This document shows positions 1-12,092 of a DNA stretch of 64,000 nt, one piece after another. The stretch is taken from positions 13,330,001 through 13,394,000 of the forward strand of contig NC_052616.1 in assembly GCF_016545825.1 (NCBI RefSeq), in the 5' to 3' direction. The position numbers and the translations under genes were made by a program. The notes beneath the pieces are model-generated. The model saw nothing but the letters and a program-made list of their open reading frames with translations. It had not been told where the DNA came from and searched no databases. The DNA comes from Eucalyptus grandis (taxonomy: Eukaryota > Streptophyta > Magnoliopsida > Myrtales > Myrtaceae). Each line of letters begins with the position of its first letter. The stretch's first letter is position 1.

Positions 1-765
1 GAAGTTCATAACATTGGACTATGAATTGTTATGTATATCAAAAAAATTATTTTATTGTTTATTTGAACGGTTAAAATTATCGACACTTAAAATTTAGTAC
101 TCAAATTTTCAATACTTAATTTTCAGTCTCACCAAAGAACTTAAACTTGTGCAGAAAGTTTCCATCGGTTTAATATTATCAGGGTATCTGTTGATGCCCC
201 TCAGTTTCTAAGCTAATGCCACTATCGATTGACACGAATAGGTTTCGCAAATTGTTCTTTAAGAAGTCTTAAGTATGCTATAAACAGAAAAATCATTTTT
301 GCATGATATTAAACTGAGTGAAGTACTGTGATTTACGACGTTAGAAGAACATTAAATAAGAGAATCGCATTTATAATTTTCCTACGCACAATAATTACAC
401 TTCACCTCATATGTATTGCAAATGCATTGACACATGCCCTAGACAAAACAAGAGACCATGTCCTCCTTAGAGTTGGTCTATCTGTCACTTGGCAGGAAAG
501 GGCAAGAAATCTACTTTATTAGAGACTGGAGCAAAGAAATTTGCTTGAAATTAGACATAAAAAGATCTCTGCATTAGTCTCACTGAATGATGTTTCTATT
601 AGCATGAAGCCATGGAAGAATCAAAGGAGCCATGAAAATTTTTGACTTTATGAGGTGGTGACGGTTCAAAAAGTCTTGTCTGCTATGAAGTTAAGTTGCT
701 TCATTACCACAAACTCCCGGCCAATTCTTTTACTTGTCCAAGCAAACTTTACAAAACTTTAACAC
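1..765. repeat. 5' flank of NLR unit A, paralogous to NLR2 flank
   Basis: Non-coding. The stretch from about 130 to 760 can be followed almost line by line in 35060-35735, upstream of NLR2. Shared phrases include the TTGATGCCCCTC run, TTTTTGCA-GATA, GTGATTTAC and TCATTACCACAAAC, with scattered substitutions and indels. After the solo LTR that follows, the match resumes (1734-2100 against 35737-36130). This is a paralogous upstream region of two tandemly duplicated resistance genes. No gene is visible; the short open frame at 328-522 is not conserved in the other copy. Confidence 0.75.
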
Positions 766-1728
766 TGAAAGGGGCTAGTGAATACACCTAGAGGGGGTGA
801 ATAAGTGAATGTAATAATTTTTGCAGGACTTAAAGAAGATATCTTGATTTTAGAAGATATTGGTCATAAGACAGATTTTAACTCTAAATAAATGAACAAC
901 CAGTAAGCATGAATAAGAAGTTCAAGGATAAGAGAAAGTAAACACAGAGTTTATAGTGGTTTGGCTTAGATCAAGCCTACGTCCACTTTCCTCGCTAATA
1001 ACCTATTGGCTGGATTCTACTAGATGTCAAAAGAGTTGTTACAGCTTGAGATCTTGACTATCATAGTGATGAGTCTTATCTAACTCTCACACAGTCACAC
1101 TAAGTGTTTCTCTCTTTTGTATACAATATTTAGCTCGATGAATGAAGAAGCAAGAGACTAGAAGAGATTCAGACTTTGGAATTTTCTCTCAAACACCGTA
1201 CCGAACAACCAAAGAGTCAACCCTTAAATACTCCTTTATGCCTTCTCGACCGTTGGCATTTTCCAAAGGAATTCTTCCAATCTACCCGTTGGACAAAATC
1301 AATTAAGGTGATATCGCGTTGTTGGATAATTTGTGTTGAAAGCTCGTCAATCCTGCTCGCCAATACAAATTAGGATCTTGAGTTTCCATAAGTAGAACCT
1401 TTCAAGTTTATCTTGCCTTTCAAAGATCTTCATATCGGAGTAGTTTCCAACATGAATAAACAATCAAATATTTGTGAATTCCAGCTATAAGATCTTTCTA
1501 ATAATCATATAAAACGAAGCTTTGAAGATAATCTTCATCTGGATAAAAGTCCTATGTTTGGATGAATCTTCATACTTGATGCAGGCTACTTGATAAGGAT
1601 AGACTTTAAGATTAGCGTCTGGTGAACTGTCGGTCTTCAGACTTTGACAATAAAGTCTTCAGATCTTCAGATATAGACTTTGGAAAAGTTTTGTCAACTT
1701 CAAAACAATAAATGAGTTTTCTCTAACA
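766..1728 (-). mobile_element. Solo LTR, Copia (same family as the 17476-33325 element)
   Basis: This 963-bp segment starts TGAAAGGGGCTAG and ends CTCTAACA. It is bounded by the 5-bp target-site duplication AACAC (761-765 and 1729-1733). Its start (CACCTAGAGGGGGTGAATA), its middle (the GGTTTGGCTTAGATCAAGCCTACGTCC region) and its end match the LTRs at 17476-18407 and 29047-33325, so orientation is minus. There is no internal domain or second LTR, so it arose by LTR-LTR recombination. It sits inside the NLR1 5' flank, and the NLR2 flank has an empty site at the equivalent place (about 35735). Confidence 0.88.
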
Positions 1729-2465
1729 AACACAACGGTATTCTGAAACAAAATAGTTGCCTGCAAATGTTCAGCAACCTCCACCGGAAACAATTACCTG
1801 AAATTAATAGCAGGGCACTGTCGATAGCTGTGCAGGAAAATGTCACTCTCATTAACATTATTATGAGAATATATTCAGTACTTGCAGTGAACTTGCCTAA
1901 TAAACAAGAATTGTGACTAGAACCATTGTTTTTCCGAGAAGTTTCTGAGATGCAAAACAAGAGTTGACCGAAAATAAATTAAGTTTCCTATCAGTTCCTT
2001 CGAAAATTGAAACAACAATTGCATGAAAAAAAATCACAGAATTAGGTGTCCTGATACATGAACCAAGCAAATTAAGTAGCGTGCGATCATACTAAAAGAT
2101 ACCGACAGCCACATCAGGGTAGATTTATCTCAATGGTATCGGTTCAGGAGTTTTTAAGATGCGTCAAAAGGTTTACGTCAAATCTGTCTAAGAGAATTCA
2201 GTTCGTATTTTTCAAAGTTTTGATTTAAAACTAATTACGCAGACATCACGAAAACAATTGATTTTTGCTTTGAGTAAACGTGGACGTCCCAGGCAACCGT
2301 GCAACTAAGAGGAAATTAGCTTGCTTTGGTAAACTACGATCATCCAAATCTCTTGGTGCTTGGAATGGTCGAGTCTAGATGTTGCCATCATTGATCAAGC
2401 TCGTTTTCAAGGATCACCGACAGACCTTTTTACTTCTTGAAATCTTGGAAGAATTCACCCTTGAA

Positions 2466-3635
2466 ATTCCCGCAGGGGTTTGAATTGGATGGCCCTGCTT
2501 TTCCTCACGAGTCTGTCCACCAGACGTTTGATAAAATGTCAAGGAGGAGACCAAAAAGAAGGTATCGGACGGAAGACATTGTAAATTCATACAAAGGTCT
2601 GAGCGACTCAGACATGTGCCTTGGAATTGCTTTTTTATTTTTTATTTTTCCAGCTTTGTTGTGTTCAATCAGTAGATTGGTGCTGGTAAAAGTAGCATTT
2701 TCATCCTCATAGGATCCAAATCAATTCCACCTAATAGATGGTGACACATTGTGCATACTCCAATGTTTCTTAAAGATGTATCAATGTGACCCTGTTTTTA
2801 AAGCTTCATGTCACTATAGATTGATGATTTATTGTGACAATTTGCTTATATTTTAGTAGATCAGTTGTAATCAATGTCCTTTTCCATTTCTGATTCGTTG
2901 TTTTACCACTCAGACTTGGTGTAGTTCTCTCGACTGTACAAGGGCAAGTGCTTTCTTGGAGACTAAAGCCAAAGTATTTATTAGTAAGTTTGGTAGAGAG
3001 AGAATCCTCTTAGTAGCTTATTCAATGACTATCCAGTCTCATAAAACACAAAAAGTCAAAAAGAGAACTATTTAGTTTCAAGTATGTGACCTCAATTACT
3101 TATTTGAAACCATTTTAGATGAATTTCGCCACAATTTCCTAGGAAGAAACAGTTGTTTGGACTTTTCGATCATGTCATCAAGTATACGCGTTTGGTTTCC
3201 TGTCAATCAACTAAAAGATGTAACCAATTGATCTTGAATGTTTCGGCCAAAAAAAAAAAAAAAGTTGATCATGTGCTTTCCAGCTAAGTGCTAATGGCCG
3301 TGGAAACTTTTGAGCGGAAGAAATTGTGAAGAAACTTGTAGGTAAAACTGGTACCCCAAATTGTGGAGGCGTAGAGTAGTTGAAGAACTGGGTTGTCGCT
3401 GAGATGGGACAGATTTGTGGAGATGAGGTAGCTTGTACAAGCTTCGAGGTTGTTCGGTCCACAGATTGTGCTGATCAGGTTTCCGCCAGGATCAGGGGGA
3501 GGATCATTCAGCTTGAGGTCCTGAGAAGGGGATATTTGTGAAGTCTTGACCACCAATTTGGAACAGATGCCCTGAACTTAAGTTGTTTCATCAGCTCAAA
3601 CCTAACTTCATCCCAAACTTTTACATAGAAATCCA
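2466..3635. repeat. Duplicated block X, copy 1 (upstream of NLR1)
   Basis: This block recurs downstream of NLR1 at 7640-7721 plus 10499-12270, where it is interrupted by a solo LTR and a TIR element. The copies share the TTGAATTGGATGGCCCTGC phrase at their left edge and the CATTCAGCTTGAGGTCCT phrase near the right. Similarity is high, with scattered changes. Minus-strand open frames of 83-90 codons occur here (3211-3556), but I do not recognise them and they are not kept open in copy 2, so I call no gene. Confidence 0.75.
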
Positions 3636-4191
3636 AGCTTGAGAAAGCCTGTGGTGCATCATTGGTATGCTGACCTCAAGAAGTGATAGCTCACAAAATA
3701 GATTCAATGAACTTGACTAAAAAAAATTATTAAGAACTCACAGCTGGCCATTTCAATTGTCATTCATGGAAATGTTAAAGTGATATATTCCAGCAACATT
3801 GATATCATTTTCTCAAAACTTGCAGTGGGCTGCCTAGTCAATGATTTTGTGGTTAGAACCAGGTCAATTGTTTCCAAAACCTAAAAACAAAAGTGTAAAT
3901 CAAGTTATCTGATAAATTCAGTGTTACTTCATAGAAAGATTGAAACATTCATAAACTCTCACATAAATTGGTACTTCTACAGAAATCAAATAAATTGAAA
4001 TTGTTGTAGGAGTAAATGACAATGCCAGTAGTTGGGAAAAGGACCATAAAATATAATTTGCTCAGGAAAGAGATACAAAATATAAAATTCAGCATGGACA
4101 TCATACGTTTCACCATTTCCACGCTGAACTCCACAACTTTTGGCGCAACAATGTAAAAGATCCTGCCAGTGTGCACACGCACAATTAGAGC
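3636..4191. other. NLR1 proximal 5' region
   Basis: AT-rich non-coding sequence ending at the NLR1 start. At 3765-3890 there is a third, more diverged copy of a flank motif (CTTGCAGTG...CTTGCC...TGGTTAGAACC) that also occurs near 1880 and 35890. This suggests partial duplication inside the upstream region. I could not place a convincing TATA box or transcription start. Confidence 0.5.
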
Positions 4192-7086
4192 ATGGCAGAA
4201 GCTGCCGTGAACTTCCTCATTGGGAAGCTCACAAATTTTCTGGACAATGAAGTGCAATTTTTCAGAGATGCTGAGGACGAAGTTTGCTCAGTGAGAGGGC
4301 AGCTGGAGTGCATAAGTGCATCACTGAGGGTCGCAGATTCCCTGGAAGAGAGCGATGAGGAAGTCAAGGAATGGGTAAAGCAGTTGAGAGAGATTGCATA
4401 TGTCACTGAAGATGTTCTCGACGAGTTCAAACTTCTCCCGGCACATGATCATGGGGTTGGGTTTGCTGGTCTCTTCTGTAGGATATCTTGCTGTGTGAAG
4501 AACATGAAAGCTCGATATCGGACCATTTCGCAGATACAGAACATCAACTCCAGAATCAAAAGCTTATGTGATGGACACCAGAGGCTACGCCACAAGTTTA
4601 GTAAAGCTGAACATGTCCCAGGCCCCGATTACTCTGACAACACATGGACTGAACACCAAGGTAATGCCTTTGTGTTGTCTGAACACCAAGGTAATGCCTT
4701 TCTTTTAGACAAAAATTACCTTGTGGGCATTGAAGAACCAAAGAAGCAGCTGGTTTCGTGGTTGGTTGAGGGCACTTCTAGGCTGCAAGTTCTCTCTGTT
4801 GTTGGGATGGGAGGATTGGGCAAAACCACGCTGGTAAATGAAGTTTATGAAGATCCAGGGGTCAAGAAACATTTCACGGTATGTGCTTGGATCAATTTCT
4901 CTGGCTCTCCAAATATAGAAGAGCTCCTCCAGAACATACGTCAGCAAATTATGAGAGTGATCAGACAACCGGTTCCTCATGGTGCGGACACCATGAATAT
5001 CTACTGGCTGAAGATGTTAATCAAGGACTTGCTACAGGGCATGAGGTATCTGGTTGTTCTAGATGACACATGGAGTATAGACGAATGGGATGCTGTCAAA
5101 CATGCACTGCCTAACAACATGTGCGGCAGCCGAATAATCATCATAACCAGAAATCATGATCTAGCATACACCTCCTGTCAAGAATTTGAAGGGAAGGTCT
5201 ATAAGATGGAGCGTCTGCCAGTAGAACATTCATGGAAGCTTTTCTGCGCGAAGACATTTCAGTGGAGTTCATGCCCTTCCCATCTGGAGGAGACCTGCGA
5301 GTTTATTTTAAAAAAATGTGAAGGGCTGCCGCTTGCTATAGTGGCTATCGGTGGTGTTTTGGCTACAAAAGACAAGCACAGAATGGATGAATGGGAATTG
5401 GTTCGTCACAGTCTTGATACAGAGATTGACTGCAACGACAGACTCAAAAACTTGAAGAGAGTTCTTTCACTTAGCTTTGATGATCTGCCATACTACCTGA
5501 AATCCTGCTTCTTGCACTTAAGTTTATTTCCTGAGGGTCGCCCCATTAAGCGTAAGAGACTGATTCGGCTATGGGTTGCTGAAGGATTTGTTGAAAAGAA
5601 AGAGGGAAAGACCCTAGAAGAAGTTGCTGAGGACTACTTCATGGAGCTGTTGAACCGAAGCCTGATAGAGGTGGCTGCTAGACGAAGTGATGGAATGGTC
5701 AAGTATTGCCGCATCCATGATTTTCTGCGGGACATTGTCACTTCAAAGTCGACCAATCAGGGGTTTGCAGAAATAGCCAAAGAAGAAAATCGTGAATGGC
5801 CAGACAAAGTCCGTCGCCTGTCATTACAGAAAACCCCGCAAGCTCGTCAACAGAACTGGTCCTTGTCTCAACTTCGCTCTTTATATATGTTTGGAATGGA
5901 GAGACCATTTATGAATAGAGTTCTTGCTAGTGATATGAAACTGCTCAATGTTCTGGATATGCTAGCGGCTCCTTTAAGAAGGTTCCCTGCTCAAGTTGCC
6001 GATTGGTGTTATCTGACATATCTAAGTTTCAGGTACACTGAGGTAAGTACAGTTCCAAGGTCTATTGGGAATCTTCCAAACTTAGAGACTCTAGACCTTA
6101 AACAGACAAATGTCACCAAATTGCCAGTTGAGATCTTGAAACTTCGACGACTTCGTCATCTTCTTGTCTATCGCTATAAGAGAGTATCCGATTCACAATT
6201 CAAAATTGGTTTTGAGGCCCTTAGAGGAATAGGGGCTTTGCAATCCCTTCAAAAGCTCTGCTTTATAGAGGCAGATGACGAGAGTAGCAGCAATGTTATG
6301 AGAGAGCTTGGAATGTTGACACAACTGGATAGGTTGGCCGTTCTGAAAGTCAAAAAAGAAGATGGAAGGGATTTGTGCTTGTCAATCTCCAAACTGACCA
6401 GGCTTCGATCAATAGGTGTATATTCTGTTGATGATGATGAGATTATAGATCTGCAACACCTCTCTAATCCGCCTCCATTCCTTGAGAGAATGTACTTGAG
6501 AGGACGCTTGGGAGCTTTACCACATTGGTTACCCTCCCTCAGTAGCCTGACGAAATTGTGCCTGAGCTGCTGTCGCCTAAAGGATGACCCTCTTGTGTCT
6601 CTCCAAAATCTGCCGAGTCTTGTGCATCTTGAGTTGCATCAGGCTTACGAAGGAAGTTCATTGTGCTTTAAAGCAAACGCCTTTGTAAAGTTAAGGATTC
6701 TGGGTCTTGATCTTTTCGACAAACTCAGGTGCATAGAAGTGGAGAAGGGAGCGATGCCTTATCTTGAGAGGCTTATGATTCAGCGTTGCAAGTTACTAGA
6801 GAATCTTCCATCTGGTATTGAAAACCTGACAAAGTTGAAAGTGCTGGAGTTTTTGGGTATGCCAGATGAGCTTGTCAACAAGATTGTGAAAGGTGGAGAA
6901 GATGACGACTATCATAAAGTTGCGCATGTTCCAGAAATATATTGGGGCTCCAAGAGAGATGAGGGTTGGGACATCCAGTTAATCGACAGATCGGTGCAGA
7001 GAGATGGTGCTACTGCCCAAGGCACAAGCATGGGGAGCAATGAGTTCCCACCATGTGGAAGTGAATGTCCTACAAAAGTGAATTAA
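4192..7086 (+). CDS. NLR1: CC-NB-ARC-LRR disease resistance protein, RPM1-like
   Basis: Intact single-exon frame of 964 residues, a normal length for the class. It encodes a cytosolic or plasma-membrane-associated immune receptor that would switch nucleotide state on effector perception. Order of parts: N-terminal coiled-coil (Rx-N) with the EDVLDEF motif at 73-79; NB-ARC with P-loop GMGGLGKTT at 205-213; kinase-2 LVVLDDTW at 287-294; RNBS-B GSRIIIITR; GLPL at 378-381; RNBS-D around CFLHLSLFPEG; an MHD-equivalent reading IHD at 508-510; then leucine-rich repeats to about residue 900 and a short polar tail. The start ATG follows a non-coding leader and opens with MAEAAVNFL, which aligns with NLR2's MAESPVNYL. 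It is about 10 residues longer than NLR2 up to the P-loop, because of a tandem duplication in the CC-NB linker. Seen: motifs. Known: family function. Inferred: functional, since all nucleotide-binding motifs are present. Confidence 0.95.
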   Translation: MAEAAVNFLIGKLTNFLDNEVQFFRDAEDEVCSVRGQLECISASLRVADSLEESDEEVKEWVKQLREIAYVTEDVLDEFKLLPAHDHGVGFAGLFCRISCCVKNMKARYRTISQIQNINSRIKSLCDGHQRLRHKFSKAEHVPGPDYSDNTWTEHQGNAFVLSEHQGNAFLLDKNYLVGIEEPKKQLVSWLVEGTSRLQVLSVVGMGGLGKTTLVNEVYEDPGVKKHFTVCAWINFSGSPNIEELLQNIRQQIMRVIRQPVPHGADTMNIYWLKMLIKDLLQGMRYLVVLDDTWSIDEWDAVKHALPNNMCGSRIIIITRNHDLAYTSCQEFEGKVYKMERLPVEHSWKLFCAKTFQWSSCPSHLEETCEFILKKCEGLPLAIVAIGGVLATKDKHRMDEWELVRHSLDTEIDCNDRLKNLKRVLSLSFDDLPYYLKSCFLHLSLFPEGRPIKRKRLIRLWVAEGFVEKKEGKTLEEVAEDYFMELLNRSLIEVAARRSDGMVKYCRIHDFLRDIVTSKSTNQGFAEIAKEENREWPDKVRRLSLQKTPQARQQNWSLSQLRSLYMFGMERPFMNRVLASDMKLLNVLDMLAAPLRRFPAQVADWCYLTYLSFRYTEVSTVPRSIGNLPNLETLDLKQTNVTKLPVEILKLRRLRHLLVYRYKRVSDSQFKIGFEALRGIGALQSLQKLCFIEADDESSSNVMRELGMLTQLDRLAVLKVKKEDGRDLCLSISKLTRLRSIGVYSVDDDEIIDLQHLSNPPPFLERMYLRGRLGALPHWLPSLSSLTKLCLSCCRLKDDPLVSLQNLPSLVHLELHQAYEGSSLCFKANAFVKLRILGLDLFDKLRCIEVEKGAMPYLERLMIQRCKLLENLPSGIENLTKLKVLEFLGMPDELVNKIVKGGEDDDYHKVAHVPEIYWGSKRDEGWDIQLIDRSVQRDGATAQGTSMGSNEFPPCGSECPTKVN
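4650..4709 (+). repeat. 30-bp in-frame tandem duplication in NLR1 linker
   Basis: The run TGAACACCAAGGTAATGCC starts at 4650 and again at 4680, a period of 30 bp. It gives two successive EHQGNAF blocks between the coiled-coil and NB-ARC domains. NLR2 has a single DHRGNAL block there. This accounts for the 10-residue offset of all downstream NB-ARC motifs between the two proteins. Confidence 0.9.
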
Positions 7087-7721
7087 CTGTGAGTCTGCCA
7101 AATATTTGTGACTTGTGATTTGTAAAAGTGAATGTATTGTAAGGTAGCAGTGAATGCGAGTATGTCTGTCAATGACATTTGGGAGCTGTCCAAATTATGT
7201 TAGTAATTTTACCAAGAAAAAAAAAAACTATGTTAGTAATGTTTGCAGTCAGCGTTTCAATTGTGACTCTTAATGCTCGTATGTGACGTTTTAGCATGCC
7301 ATTTAGTAAAGATATAGTCTTTTTGTGATTGCTCTCGCACTTTCTCTGTTGTGTGATCTCTATAACCTAAAACATGTAATGGGAGCTAATTCCCTTGTAC
7401 CCATTTCACAATGTCTCTTTCTTCTTTGATGTCATCTAAATTTCATCTGAGTAGATCATCACAGTCACAACGACAGGGATTCCACCCCGTCATGATCTCG
7501 CAAGACCCATTGTCGATATCCATAGATTGGTGCGAGTAAGCCATTCAAGATTCAACCTGTTATGAGTTCTAATTCAAAAGCATTTTCACTACCAGAAGAT
7601 TTAATGCTCCTGCTATTTAATTGCGTACTCCAGGATTCTTTGAATTGGATGGCCCTGCTTTTCCTCACAAGTCTGTCCACCAAATGTTTGATAAAATGTC
7701 AAGCAGGAGACCAAAACGAAG
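7087..7721. other. NLR1 3' flank
   Basis: The first 170 bases or so after the stop align with the NLR2 3' flank (40262-40400): GAGTCTGCCAAAT, GTGAATGTATTGTAAG, TTAGTAATGT. This suggests a conserved 3' UTR. The homology then ends. From 7640 the sequence enters block X copy 2. No further gene is seen; the 88-codon frame at 7562-7828 runs into the solo LTR and is spurious. Confidence 0.6.
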
Positions 7722-10493
7722 TGTTGACACCTATTTTTAGCAAATCTAGGAAAATAAATAAAATAAAAATTGCATTGGAACAAATAAAAGGAAAAAAATT
7801 TAAAAATGGGAAAAATCAATTTGATTGATTATGAATGGAAATTTGAAATTCTAATGAATATTCAGATTTTGATAAATGCAGAAGCAATTAAATATCAAGT
7901 GAACAAATGGCAAGAATTTTTATAAAACGGAATAAATCGGAGCAAAATCGAGCTAATTGCGAAATCACGCTACGATTTGCGGTTTTTGATTTAATGCGAC
8001 GAGAAAATGGAAACTTGGAAAATACCATTCAAAGCGGCCGTTCGGAATTAGTATAAAAGAGCTTAATTTTTCGTAACTGGGGAGAGGGAATTCGAAAAAT
8101 TTGGGAGAAAGGTTTGTAAAAGATTTCGTGAAAAGATAAATGCAAGCGTGAGAGGAGAAGAAAAAAAGTGAGAGGAAATAAAAAGAGAAAACCCCTCTCC
8201 CTTTGGTCGTCCAAAAAAGTGTCCTTTATTTTCCCCTCTGACAAACTGCAGTGGAAAAGAAAGAAGCCAGCAACAGCAGAAAAGAAAGTCCACCGAGCAA
8301 AAAAAAAAGAAAGAATTTAAAAGAAGAAGATTGTCTTCTACCTTGGACTCTTGCAGCATCACCGAACCTGCGATCTCCGAGCACCTCCGTGCCCGACGTC
8401 CAGCAACCGCGCTCAACGCTCGACCACTGCCCCAACACGCTCGCACCCGAGCCCCGCCGGTGATCCCTGCTACCCGGATCGACGCCCACCGCCGCGCCTC
8501 TGCACCCGCGACCTGCTGTTGCCCAGCCCGACGCCGGAGCTCCGAAGCCTGCCGCTTCTGACCTCGCCGCGCCACCGCGCCGCTCGCCTCAGCCCAGCAC
8601 CCGGTGCCTTCGCCGCCCGTCTCCGCTCACCGGACGCCGCGCCTGCGCATCCGACGCCATGCCTCCGAAGCCCGAGGCCTGCTCCGCTCCACCGCCGTTC
8701 CGCAGCAGCCGAGCTCTCACCGTTCACCACCGCCGCTGCAACCCGCAACCCAGCTGCTGCTCGTCCCCCTCGCACCGGCCACCTTCCGTGACGCCGCTGC
8801 AACCGAGCAACACCACCAGAGCCCGACGCCGCGCCTCAGCGACTTGCGACTCAGCGACCCGACGCTGCCTTGCCCTCTGCTCACTAATCAACCAATCTTG
8901 GGGTAAAAGTCTTGCTTATCACCCACGCCGGTACGCGACCCACCTCCGCAGGTCTCTGCCAGCCTCCGCCCAGCAGCACCGACGCCACCACCGCGCCCAC
9001 TCGCCCATCGACGCTGCTAGTCTGCTCACCAATCACGCTGCCTCTTCCCTGTTTTAGGTGGCTTATGTTTACTTTTTTTTTTTTTTTTCATGTTATTTTT
9101 CTATTTATTTTGTTTGATAGCATTTTTTAGTTTAGCTAGTTATTTTAAGTTGTAATATTGAATGTTAAGTCTTTTGAATTTTATAGGCATTATCCATAGG
9201 GATTTCGTCCGGAATTATTGTAATTATTAATTTAATCCGAGAGAAATCGGATTATTTTTAATTATATTAATTTTTGGGCTTTTTGGTAGAATTTTAATTG
9301 TTAAATCATTATAATCATTAATTTGATCCGTAAGACTTCGGATCAGATTTTTAATTATTTTGATTTCTTTGTCGTGATGATTAGGGTTAGAATAATCGTT
9401 AATTTTGACCGCGTGAGACAACGGGTTATTTTTTCGATTATTTTAATTCTTTATTTTTGCTGATAGTTTAGATTTAATATTTATTAAATAATTACTTATC
9501 TTTTAAAAAAAAAAAAAAAAAATCAGAAAATCAAAAAATCAAAATTCTGCATGAGCATATAGGTTTAGTAAATTAGACATATAGGTTTAGAAAATTAGAT
9601 TTTCTTAGGATTACATTTCTAGGATTGCATTTTTAGAAATAAGTTAGGGTTGAACCTAAATAAATTCTTTAGGGTTTTAGATAGTGTTCGCACATTTTAA
9701 TTATCTCATTTTTCCAAAAATTAATTTTCTAAGAAAAGATAGGGTTCAAGTCAAATTAATCCCTAGAATAAATTGGAAGATTATCCCTTTTAGATAGATT
9801 ATTAATTAGGGTTTCATAAATTCTGAATTTCAATAAAAAAAAAAAATGCAAAATCTAGGTGCACGTTAATTAGTTCACATAATATGATCATTTAATTAGA
9901 ATTTGTTAGTAAAGTTAGGTCATAAGGTGCATAATAACTGGTTTGCATAATAGGCCAATTTAATTAGAATTTGCACATTAATAAGATTAAATCATTTAGT
10001 TTTAAAATGCATTTTATAAAAGAATTATAATTTTTAAGAAAATAAAAAAAATGTTTGCTTGCTTTGTGTGATGCAATTTATTTATTTGAATGTTTTAATA
10101 ATGGATGAGTACCCATGTGGTCACCACATTTGTGATAGTAATTTAGGTTAAAATAAATCAGCTGCCTGCAAAAAAAAAAAAAAACATTTTTGAAAATTAA
10201 AAAGAAATGATACCGAAAGGGCATTAGAGAAATCTAGTGTAACCAAGTCCCCGTACCCCTTAGTTTTAAGTTCGTAGGAATAAAATAAATCTCCATTTTA
10301 TTTTACTTAGGTGTCTATCGACCTACCCTAAACCGATTAGTGGCGACTCCTAATTAATAATCTTTTGCATGTTAAATATTTGAACCTTAAGTCGCGAATT
10401 GGTATGGGCTTGAGAGAGCCTGAGTTAAGTTTAAAGACTTAGTAGTCCATTAACCTAGTTTTAGGTGATGCACCCAAAAAATAGGTCACGACA
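7722..10493 (+). mobile_element. Solo LTR, Gypsy-type, TGTTGACACC family
   Basis: A 2772-bp segment with TGTTGACACC at the left and GGTCACGACA at the right. It is flanked by the 5-bp target-site duplication CGAAG (7717-7721 and 10494-10498). It interrupts block X copy 2. Its right third contains GTGGCGACTCC and GGTATGGGCTTG, phrases it shares with the LTR at 61175-63109, so the two are one family. Between 8340 and 9050 it holds a GC-rich island with overlapping Pro/Ala/Arg-rich open frames on both strands, which I regard as non-genic. The lineage is probably Gypsy (possibly Tat-like); that part is inference. Confidence 0.85.
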
Positions 10494-11381
10494 CGAAGGT
10501 ACCAAAGGGAAGACATTGTAAATTCACACAAAAGTATGAGCGACTCATAACATGCGTCTTGGAATTGCTTTTTTAATTTTTTCGGGCTAAGGTGTGTTCA
10601 TCCAGTAGATTGGTGCTGGGAAAAGTAGCATTTTCATCCTCATGGGATCCAAATCAACTCCACCTTATAGATGGTAACGCATTAGTGAATACTCCAATGT
10701 TTCTTAAAGATGCATCGGTGTGACCCTGGTTTCAAAGTTTCATGATGCTAGTGATTGACGATTTATCGTGACAATATGCTTGTGTTTTAGTAGCTCAGTT
10801 GTAATCAATGTCCTTTTCCATTTCTGATTTTTTGTTGCACAACTCGGACTTAGTCTAGCCCTCTACACAGTACAAGGGCAAGAGCTCTCTTGGAGACTAA
10901 AGCCAAAGCATTTATTAAATTTGATAGAGAGAGAATCCCCCTAGTAGCTTATTCGATGACTATCCAATCTCGTAAAACACAAAAAGTTTTAAAAAAAAGA
11001 AAAAAGAACTATTAAGTTTCAAGTACGTGACTTCAATTACTTATTAGAACCATTTTAGATGAATTTTGCCCCAATTTCCTAGGAAGAATCGGTTGATTGT
11101 ACTTTTCAATATTGTTATAAAGTATAGATGTTCAGTTTCCTGTAAATCAACTAAAAAGATGTAACCAATTGATCTTGATTGTTTCGGCCAAAAAAAAAAG
11201 TTGATCTTGTACTTCCAGCTAATTTGATAATGGTAGTGGAAACTATTGAACAGAAGAAACCGTGCAAAGACTTAAAAGTAGAACTAACATCCCAAATTGT
11301 GGAGGCGCATAGCGGTTGAAGAACTAGCCTGATAGATTTGTGGAGATGGTTGGAGATGTTTGGTCCATAATTTGTGCTGAT

Positions 11382-11954
11382 CTAGGAAGTATTGACACTC
11401 TTCAAAAGCTTTCGTGTTCTGTCGGATACTCTGACACGTGTTTGACACACTCTAATACGCGGTCAAAAGGTGTTGGAAAATCTGAAATCTGGTCAACTCT
11501 CTTGAAATGCTTTGACACGTGGGTTTGGAATTCCAAACATACGATTCCGACACGCATGAAGTCAATTCTAAATTTTTCAATAAATGATAGGTCAAAATGT
11601 AATTATGTAAAATAATAGAAAATAATGAAAAATAAAGGGAAAGACTTCTTGTAATCTTTGATGGTGAAACGTGAATTTTTTTTACTTATTATTAAATTTT
11701 AAATTTAATAGTGGAATGTGGATTGCTTTTTTTTTTTCCTTCAAGTTTTATGGATTATTTGTGATGGAATGTAGTTAAATTTGTCAAATTAAAATAATTC
11801 ATAATATTAACAAATGGTAGATTAATCTTTATCAAAAAAATGGTAGATTAATATTTTTAGTGTAAATTCATTTTCAGCTGTTTTATTATTATTTATTTAT
11901 TTGTGAATTTAAATCAAATCAATTTTATTAAAATAATCATAAAAATAATAATTT

Positions 11955-11990
<36 letters not shown>

Positions 11991-12092
11991 GTGTCATAAC
12001 GTGTCGGAATTCTCTATTTTTTTAGAAATGACACGTCGACGTGTCGTATCCTATTGTGTCATGTGTCGCATGTCAGTATTGTTGCTACTTAG
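11382..12092. mobile_element. 711-bp TIR element, hAT- or Mutator-like
   Basis: This segment is absent from block X copy 1, which gives a clean empty site near 3470. It is flanked by an imperfect 8-bp duplication, GTGCTGAT (11374-11381) and GAGCTGAT (12093-12100). The ends are inverted: left AAGTATTGACACTC, right complement CAATACTGACATG. Both terminal regions carry repeated GACACGTG-like words. There is no transposase, so it is non-autonomous. An 8-9 bp duplication fits hAT or Mutator; I cannot choose between them. Confidence 0.65.
11957..11989. repeat. (AT)n microsatellite
   Basis: An uninterrupted AT dinucleotide run of about 16 units inside the TIR element, directly visible. Confidence 0.9.

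Noticed and set aside
3211..3556. Two overlapping minus-strand frames of 83-90 codons in block X
   Set aside because: Not kept open in block X copy 2 and not matching any family I know.
8063..9130. Long open frames on both strands, up to 170 codons
   Set aside because: They lie wholly inside a solo LTR, overlap each other antisense and are low-complexity.
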